Source: Sphingobacteriales bacterium UTBCD1
Lineage (GTDB): Bacteria; Bacteroidota; Bacteroidia; Chitinophagales; Chitinophagaceae
Direction: 5' to 3'
Assembly (NCBI GenBank): GCA_002066995.1
Contig: MWTC01000021.1
Coordinates: 1-64,000, forward strand
Length of the DNA: 64,000 nt
The notes beneath the pieces were generated by a model. The model made no database searches and was not told the DNA's origin. It was given only the letters and a program-made list of their open reading frames with translations. Position 1 is the first letter of the stretch. Each line of letters opens with the position of its first letter. Shown piece by piece: positions 58,370 through 64,000 of the stretch. The position numbers and the translations under genes were made by a program.

Positions 58370-59812
58370 CTATTTATACTCAGCTAATTTTACGCCAGCC
58401 AGGCGTGCCACCCGTTGCGCTTCATTTAAAATCACCGTTTCAATATTAGAAGCCCAGGTGCTGGGCAAACCATACACTAATTGTGTAAACAATCCTCCTT
58501 CATAAGCAATAGCATCATGATTGGTAGGATCATAAAAGGCATACCCACTTTCTTTATCATTTGACTCTCTTAATATTTCTGCCGAAGGGATATAAGCCAT
58601 CACATCATTAGAATATCCCAGCACAAACGTGTTAGCCCCAAATAGTTTTTTTATTTCAATAGCATAATGTATTACTACTTCTCCTCCCAAAGCAACAAGT
58701 GGCTGATCACCGATTTTCCATACTTGTATAGGATAAGGATATGATTTTATTGCCGGGGTGCCGCTATTAAGCTGCTTTAATAGATTTGCTGCTGAACGGG
58801 CTTTATAAGCTTCTGTCGTATCCTGAGTCATCAGTTCTAATTCCTTTTTTGATGGCGGTTCGTTTAATGGCAGCCGCACTTCAGAATAAGAAAATGAAAG
58901 ATGAGGAGATTGCTTTGGCATTTCTCTACTCAACACATTTTCTACTGCATACGCTAATTCTTTACCAAATTGCTTTGCAAGCGGTATGGTCCTTCTTGGT
59001 AAGGGATTCTGGTCTGCCCCGGCACCCTGAAAAAATAATGCAGTAGCACCGGGATACATTTTTTCCAATTCCCACTGGGCAAAACCTGCATAGTCACCAG
59101 ACCACTGATATCCCCTCAAAACAGTATTGTGGCATGCATAACCAAATGCAATGGCAATAAGAGAATCCGCTTTGTTTACAATCTTTAATACCGGAACTGC
59201 ATAATCATTCGGTCCTTCGAGCTCGGATTGTAACAATAAATAATTCTCATTGTTATTGCGCCGGTTGACCTGAAACCTTGCAAAACCATTACCTGAAAAA
59301 ACATCCGCCGGCTGCAATGAATTTATTGCTGCTCCAACAAGAGCAACAATTTGTCTGGAAAGGTTTTCAGTGTACGATTTTATTTTTTGTTTTTCTGCAT
59401 CATTTATGTCATACGCATTGCTAAGGGAATTGGTAAGAACAGGCCCCGAATGTGTGTGAGAGCAATTCAAAATCACCTGTGCCTTGTCCAGTTTATATTT
59501 TAGTTTTAATTGCCCGCGAATCCAATCAGACATTTCCTTTGGAATCATACACAAATCGAGTGTAACCAATACACACCGCTTTCCGCCAGCATCTTCAAGA
59601 GCAAGCGCCTTTGCCCACAGATCCTGCAATGTACCTTCAGCAGGATGATCACGGAATACATAGCCTGCCAGCCACATTGGTTCTTTCGGTGTGATAGTAA
59701 CACGTGCAACACCTGCCTTCCAACTCCTGGCGTCATTTTTGTCCGCAGCGTTTGCCGGCAACAGCACTATCAGGAAACAAATACTCCATAAATAAAAAGA
59801 GAATCTTTTCAT
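58370..59812 (-). CDS. Neutral ceramidase N-terminal-domain-like hydrolase, exported (copy A)
   Basis: About 480 aa from the Met at 59812 (MKRFSFYLWSICFLIVLLPANA signal peptide); the frame extends seven codons upstream. The zinc-site motif HTHSGP is near residue 120 and WKAGVARVTITPKEPMWLAGY is the domain start. Where true neutral ceramidases carry the nucleophile Ser in GDxSPN, this protein has FFQGAGADQNPLPRR, so ceramide cleavage is doubtful. It more likely cleaves another amide or ester. Paralogous to the gene at 60006. Confidence 0.82.
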   Translation of the reverse strand: MKRFSFYLWSICFLIVLLPANAADKNDARSWKAGVARVTITPKEPMWLAGYVFRDHPAEGTLQDLWAKALALEDAGGKRCVLVTLDLCMIPKEMSDWIRGQLKLKYKLDKAQVILNCSHTHSGPVLTNSLSNAYDINDAEKQKIKSYTENLSRQIVALVGAAINSLQPADVFSGNGFARFQVNRRNNNENYLLLQSELEGPNDYAVPVLKIVNKADSLIAIAFGYACHNTVLRGYQWSGDYAGFAQWELEKMYPGATALFFQGAGADQNPLPRRTIPLAKQFGKELAYAVENVLSREMPKQSPHLSFSYSEVRLPLNEPPSKKELELMTQDTTEAYKARSAANLLKQLNSGTPAIKSYPYPIQVWKIGDQPLVALGGEVVIHYAIEIKKLFGANTFVLGYSNDVMAYIPSAEILRESNDKESGYAFYDPTNHDAIAYEGGLFTQLVYGLPSTWASNIETVILNEAQRVARLAGVKLAEYK

Positions 59813-60005
59813 TGTATATCTTTTAGAATTCATTAAAAATATGCTTTCCCAAAAAACATCACCAGTTTATTCTGATTTAGTAGTCCAAATCTTGCCCGTA
59901 CTTGAAGCAAATGCATTTTTCAGAAAGACGCTGATGTGCTGAGAAATATTATAGTACATTTTCATTCTATTGGCTTCAACCTATATAAAAATGATCGCCA
60001 GCAAA

Positions 60006-61394
60006 CTATCCACCTGGTATTGCAAATACTTTTGGTGCAAAATCCACTTTTGCTTGCTTTGCCAGTTTCAATACTTCCTGAATAATCATTTCCTCGGTAT
60101 TCAATGCCCACTTTGCTCCTCTGAATGGAGAGCTTGAACCTTCATATCCGCCTTCATTCAATATCAATGGTGTACTGATATAAGCCATTACATAATTTGA
60201 ATAACCAAACACAAATGCATCCTGTCCAAATATTTGTTTCAACTTCAATGCATATTCTACAACAGGCTCTCCTCCCAGCGTTATAACAGGTAAATCACCA
60301 ATTTTCCAAACCTGAACAGGATAAGGATATGTGGCAATCAATGATTCTCCTCTGTTTAGTTTATCAAGCTCAGCTTGTGCTTTATTCCGGATACTATCAG
60401 AATTAGATATTGTATCGGCAATTATTTTTATTAGTTTTTCCTTAGCAGGAGGAATATTATCAGGTTCCAGATTTATTTCTGAATAAGATGTAGTAAGGAA
60501 TGGTGGTAAACTTTTCATTGGTTCTGATAAAACCCTTTCAACAGCTGCGGCCAAAGTTTTCCCATGCTGTTTTGCAGCCCCTACCGGACTGCGTGGATGG
60601 CCTACCTGGTTTCCTCCGGTTCCCTGAAAGAAAATTGCGGTTGCACCAGGATAAAGATTCTCCAATTCCATCTGTGCAAATGCAGGATAATCTCCCGAAA
60701 TATTATAGTCCCTTAAAACAGAAGCATGACAGGCATAACCAAAAAGAATGGCAAGTAATTCCCCGGAACTTTTCTCTACTTTAATAACAGGAACCGCATA
60801 ATCATTAGGGCCATTAAATTTGGATTGAAGATGTAACTTGTACTCTATGTTTGTCCGGCGATTCACCTGAAACCTTGTTACCCCGTTTCCGGCATAAAGT
60901 TTTACCGGTTGTAATGAATTTAAAGCTTTTCCGGTTGCTTCAATCACCTGATTTTCCAATTTCAAAATATACTTTTCAACCTTTTCTTTTTCTTTTTCAT
61001 CTTTTATAAATCTGAAATTTGGTGCAGGCCCAGTATGTGTATGTGAACTGTTTATTACAATTTGATCATTGCTGAGATTATAAGCCGCTTTTAATCTTTT
61101 TAGCAATGTGTCATAAATTTGTTTTGTTACTCCGGATGTCTCAATAGCTATAAATACAGCTCTACGCTGGTTTTTATCTTCTAATACCAGCACCTTCGCC
61201 CAAATATCGGTTGTTATGCCTTCTGAGGGTTTGTCGCGAAATGCAAATCCACCCATCCAAATTGGTTCTGTTGGTGTAATATTTGCGCTTGCCACACCAG
61301 CTTTCCACCCTGCCTGGCCTTTATTCTCCGTTGCTTGGCCTGAAGACAGCAAGGGGTAAATAAAAAAATTTATTGCAATAATTAAATATTTCAT
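60006..61394 (-). CDS. Neutral ceramidase N-terminal-domain-like hydrolase, exported (copy B)
   Basis: 462 aa, signal peptide at residues 1-19. Domain start WKAGVASANITPTEPIWMGGFAF; zinc motif SSHTHTGPAPN near 118; FQVNRRTN and SGDYPAFAQMELENLYPGATAIFFQGTGGNQVGHPRS follow. The DQNP of copy A is NQVG here, and the ceramidase nucleophile Ser is also absent. Its start codon overlaps the aminotransferase stop by 4 nt (ATGA), showing translational coupling. Confidence 0.82.
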   Translation of the reverse strand: MKYLIIAINFFIYPLLSSGQATENKGQAGWKAGVASANITPTEPIWMGGFAFRDKPSEGITTDIWAKVLVLEDKNQRRAVFIAIETSGVTKQIYDTLLKRLKAAYNLSNDQIVINSSHTHTGPAPNFRFIKDEKEKEKVEKYILKLENQVIEATGKALNSLQPVKLYAGNGVTRFQVNRRTNIEYKLHLQSKFNGPNDYAVPVIKVEKSSGELLAILFGYACHASVLRDYNISGDYPAFAQMELENLYPGATAIFFQGTGGNQVGHPRSPVGAAKQHGKTLAAAVERVLSEPMKSLPPFLTTSYSEINLEPDNIPPAKEKLIKIIADTISNSDSIRNKAQAELDKLNRGESLIATYPYPVQVWKIGDLPVITLGGEPVVEYALKLKQIFGQDAFVFGYSNYVMAYISTPLILNEGGYEGSSSPFRGAKWALNTEEMIIQEVLKLAKQAKVDFAPKVFAIPGG

Positions 61395-62773
61395 TTAGTT
61401 TCTGCTTTTTTTAGTTTTTCTGCATTAGCATAAGTTTTTTCAACGGCAGAGTAAAACATATCCATTTCTTTTTTCCCGGTCAGGAATAAGCGTTGGTTAA
61501 ACCATACCGCCTCTTCATTACATAAAATATCATTCTGAGGACATTGGTTTTGCTCCAGATATTTTGAATAATTCAACCTTTTTTTTGAATATGTTTTTAC
61601 AAAATTTTTTGTTTGAAATGCGTCTTTAAGAAATGGCATTAAATTTAATTGTGTATAGCCACTGTAGCAAGGAATGCCTTCAGCATCCAAAGCATTCATA
61701 AATCCTTCTCTTGACAAACCTTTAAACTCATCTTTTTTATAACGTAATATAAAAAGATGATATACGCCTCTGGTAACTCCGGGATAAGCCTCCATTGGTA
61801 AAATGCCGGGTATCTTTTTTAATTTGGCTTTCAGATATTCCGCATTTTCAGTTCTCGTTTTAGTCTGACTATCCAGGCGTGACAATTGAACTAAACCAAT
61901 TGCAGCCTGGTATTCTGTAAGCCTCAATTTATTTCCATACATGATCGAACCTGAATTAACGCTACCAATGGCAGTACCATAAGGGAAACCAAGGTTATGA
62001 TAGGAATGACATCGGTCAACAAATTTTTCGTCATTGCTTACAATTGCCCCGCCTTCGCCAATAGGTAAATTCTTCGAATTTTGAAAGCTGAACCCGCCGG
62101 CATGACCAATAGTGCCCAGCTTTTGATGATTATATTCAGCCAAATGAGCCTGGCATGCATCTTCAATAACAATCAGGTTATGCTTACGGGCAATTTCCAT
62201 GATTTTGTCCATATCTGCAGAAAGTCCGCCCAAATGAACAGGCATTATTGCCCTGGTACGAGAAGTAATTTTTGCTTCGATTTTTGCAGCATCAATCTGG
62301 AAGGTTTCCGGATCTGTATCAACAAATACAGGCATTGCTCCTGTAGCTAAAACTGACTGCGGTGTTGCAATAAAAGTATAGGGTGGAATAATCACTTCAT
62401 CTCCTGCCCCGATACCAAGTTGAATCAAAGAAGTTATTAATGAATTAGTACCATTAACCACGGTCAGGCAACGTTTAGCGCCAATAGCTGCAGCCCATTT
62501 CTTTTCAAACTCATCCACTAATTTTTTTCGTGACCAGACGCCGCTCCGGATCGAATCAAGCACTAATTTGTCATCTGTTTCAGGATTCCAATAAGGCCAT
62601 TCAGGCCAATCAATATTTGCTGCAGCGCTTCCTCCCAGAATAGCTGGTATTGCTGACTTTTTGATTTCACTGCCAAACACAGCAGGGGCAAGCCCTGTTG
62701 CCAGAATAGCTCCTGCACCGGCCATTGAATTACGTCTTATAAATTCACGGCGGGAATAATTTTTTTCAGCCAT
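61391..62773 (-). CDS. DegT/DnrJ/EryC1/StrS-type PLP aminotransferase with Tat signal
   Basis: 460 aa. The N-terminus YSRREFIRRNSMAGAGAILATGLAPAVFG is a clear twin-arginine signal followed by an Ala-rich stretch. The enzyme domain starts near residue 55 (WPEWPYWNPETDDKLVLDSIRSGVWS). The PLP Lys is present in GGFSFQNSKNLPIGEGGAIVS near 234, with DACQAHLAEYN before it. The family transaminates keto-sugars or dehydrates amino-sugars, normally in the cytosol; export is unusual. First gene of the 12-gene run, with its own operator. Confidence 0.87.
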   Translation of the reverse strand: MAEKNYSRREFIRRNSMAGAGAILATGLAPAVFGSEIKKSAIPAILGGSAAANIDWPEWPYWNPETDDKLVLDSIRSGVWSRKKLVDEFEKKWAAAIGAKRCLTVVNGTNSLITSLIQLGIGAGDEVIIPPYTFIATPQSVLATGAMPVFVDTDPETFQIDAAKIEAKITSRTRAIMPVHLGGLSADMDKIMEIARKHNLIVIEDACQAHLAEYNHQKLGTIGHAGGFSFQNSKNLPIGEGGAIVSNDEKFVDRCHSYHNLGFPYGTAIGSVNSGSIMYGNKLRLTEYQAAIGLVQLSRLDSQTKTRTENAEYLKAKLKKIPGILPMEAYPGVTRGVYHLFILRYKKDEFKGLSREGFMNALDAEGIPCYSGYTQLNLMPFLKDAFQTKNFVKTYSKKRLNYSKYLEQNQCPQNDILCNEEAVWFNQRLFLTGKKEMDMFYSAVEKTYANAEKLKKAETK

Positions 62774-63139
62774 GTCTTAAATATTTAGAATTTTAAAATT
62801 CCGAATAATCACCCGAATATACATTTTTTTGGGTACGTACACGAAAAATTTATATCAATCTCTTGCCCAGAGTCATTAATCTTCCCGGAACAAATCTGGG
62901 TTAGTGAATCCCGTTTCAAATAAATTTTTCACTTACCTCATTCTATTTAGTGACGATGTGGATAAGTACTTCTCCAAAATACTGAATAATAAGACCATCC
63001 TTCCGCCATGCAACCCCGATGCTCCGTCTCAGAAAGAGGCGTCCTTTCATTCTCCCTAAAAAGCCAATTTGTTCTTGCCATTAGCATACGTCAAGATATA
63101 TGTAAGATGTAAGCCCGGATATATTTTGAAAAAGCAATC
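62774..63139. other. 366-nt intergenic region between the FGGY kinase and the aminotransferase
   Basis: Contains operator copy 5 and a -7-like box near its left end. The remainder holds no recognised gene or terminator. Confidence 0.4.
62830..62852 (-). promoter_or_regulatory. -7-like box and operator copy 5 (aminotransferase promoter)
   Basis: On the minus strand, TAAATTTT (62852-62845) resembles the -7 box. One nt later comes CGTGTACGTACCCA (62843-62830), perfect over the first eleven bases of the shared palindrome. It ends 57 nt before the aminotransferase start and would control the whole 12-gene run. Confidence 0.7.
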
Positions 63140-64000
63140 TTACAGCCGCAATTTAGCATGAGCCTCGTACATAGGGCCAATGCTTTCCCTGAATTCTTTA
63201 AAAAAATGATAATACCGGTCATAAATTTCAACAGAAGATTTATCCGGCACGATATACTTTTCAAGTCTGATCATATTTTTTGCAGCTTCATTAAAATCTT
63301 TATATACACCACCCGCCGTTAATGCAATCATTGCATTACCAACCAGGGCCGGTTCTTTCCCTGTTGAAATAGTAAAGGGAACTCCCAGTACATTGGCAAA
63401 TAGTTGTGGCCATTGCCAAATATTAACACCACCACCGCCCATCTTTATTTCTTTTACCACCAGTTCATTAATTGTGAGCGCCTCGTATATATAACGCATC
63501 GAACAGGCAACTCCTTCCAGTACCGATCTCACAAAGTCAAGCCTGGTGTGATTTCGCCTGATACCAAAGAACACGCCTGAGGCATAAGGTCCCGTTTTTG
63601 ATTCTCTTTCGCCCGTCAAATAAGGCAAGCAAATTAAAGGCGGCTCATTGTGACTGGCTTGAAAAGAAAGATCCTCCAAATTAAAATCAAAAAGATTGGA
63701 TCGCATCCATTCCAATGTCAATGCAGCATTATTAAGAGCACCCCCATTTAAAAAGAGACTTTTATTAAACGCATAAGCCTGGATACGCTTATTTTCATTT
63801 TTATCAAAAATTGGCTGAAGCCCGGGTACCCTTATCATTGCAGAAGTGCCAAGATTTATTATCCCAATATCAGGCTTAAGGTCGCTTAGCCCCACGCTTA
63901 AAGCTGCCCCGTCATACACTCCTAAAATTGCTTTACAGTTTTCATTTAGCCCAAGCGCATCGCAAATCTCCTTTTTCAAAGGACTTGTAAATGTTGTGCC
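63140..64000 (-). CDS. FGGY-family carbohydrate kinase, C-terminal part (cut by window edge)
   Basis: The frame stays open to the edge (GTTFTSPLKKEICDALGL...), so the N-terminal half is outside and the TTG near 63979 is not the start. What is seen is the second FGGY actin-like domain: GVYDGAALSVGL, IINLGTSAMIRVPG (ATP phosphate-binding, closest in look to gluconokinase/xylulokinase types), FLNGGALNNAALTLEWM, PYLTGERESKTGPYASGVFFG and the adenine-binding MGGGGVNIWQWPQLFANVLGVPF. It phosphorylates a sugar or sugar acid; the substrate cannot be read from this half. Confidence 0.88.
   Translation of the reverse strand, partial: GTTFTSPLKKEICDALGLNENCKAILGVYDGAALSVGLSDLKPDIGIINLGTSAMIRVPGLQPIFDKNENKRIQAYAFNKSLFLNGGALNNAALTLEWMRSNLFDFNLEDLSFQASHNEPPLICLPYLTGERESKTGPYASGVFFGIRRNHTRLDFVRSVLEGVACSMRYIYEALTINELVVKEIKMGGGGVNIWQWPQLFANVLGVPFTISTGKEPALVGNAMIALTAGGVYKDFNEAAKNMIRLEKYIVPDKSSVEIYDRYYHFFKEFRESIGPMYEAHAKLRL

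Noticed and set aside
1-64000. CRISPR arrays, insertion sequences, prophage
   Set aside because: No spaced direct repeats, transposase or integrase motifs or phage structural genes were seen on either strand.

Overview
The window is about 64 kb of AT-rich chromosomal DNA from a Bacteroidota bacterium, most likely a Chitinophagaceae-type soil or plant-polymer degrader (inference). The evidence is two SusC/SusD pairs, a type IX secretion C-terminal sorting domain, a 5-fold beta-flower repeat protein, TAnnTTTG-like -7 promoter boxes and several twin-arginine enzymes of periplasmic sugar metabolism. No insertion sequences, phage genes or CRISPR arrays were seen.

Layout. 0.3-14.7 kb is mostly housekeeping and periplasmic peptidases: M1 peptidase, an orphan 2-oxoacid:acceptor oxidoreductase alpha subunit, P1/DmpA peptidase, S9 prolyl oligopeptidase, GH16 lipoprotein, class A beta-lactamase-like hydrolase, AIM24 protein, two-domain M16 peptidase and an ECF sigma factor. 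Then come tRNA-Arg(CCU) at 14.8 kb, a beta-flower repeat protein, and a small sugar operon (SemiSWEET, SDR dehydrogenase, GH63 glycosidase; 16.5-20.2 kb).

20.8-33.1 kb is polysaccharide-utilisation locus 1: two tandem-domain glucuronoyl-esterase-like proteins, a GH29 fucosidase, a DUF5009/NagX-like membrane acyltransferase and SusD/SusC. 33.9-45.5 kb is locus 2: SusC/SusD, a DUF4397-like lipoprotein, a decayed beta-helix pseudogene not visible as an ORF, an intact beta-helix protein with a type IX signal, an amidohydrolase and a second DUF5009 protein.

46.3-64 kb holds a divergent membrane-anchored amidase and then a 12-gene minus-strand run: DegT-type aminotransferase with a Tat signal, two ceramidase-like hydrolases, two overlapping amidohydrolases, a beta-propeller, ThuA, a sodium:solute symporter, a Gfo/Idh oxidoreductase, an SGNH hydrolase, a sugar isomerase-like protein and a non-canonical Nramp. 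Upstream of it is an FGGY kinase cut by the window edge.

The most striking signal is a near-palindromic 14-mer, CGTGTACGTACACG-like, found five times at the promoters of the three accessory regions, each time touching a -7-like box. It ties these regions into one regulon, probably under a LacI-type repressor encoded elsewhere. Working model (inference): the SusC/D pairs, esterases, fucosidase and beta-helix proteins attack a decorated, acylated plant or microbial glycan. The 46-64 kb run then deacylates or deamidates, transports, oxidises, isomerises and phosphorylates an unusual released sugar.
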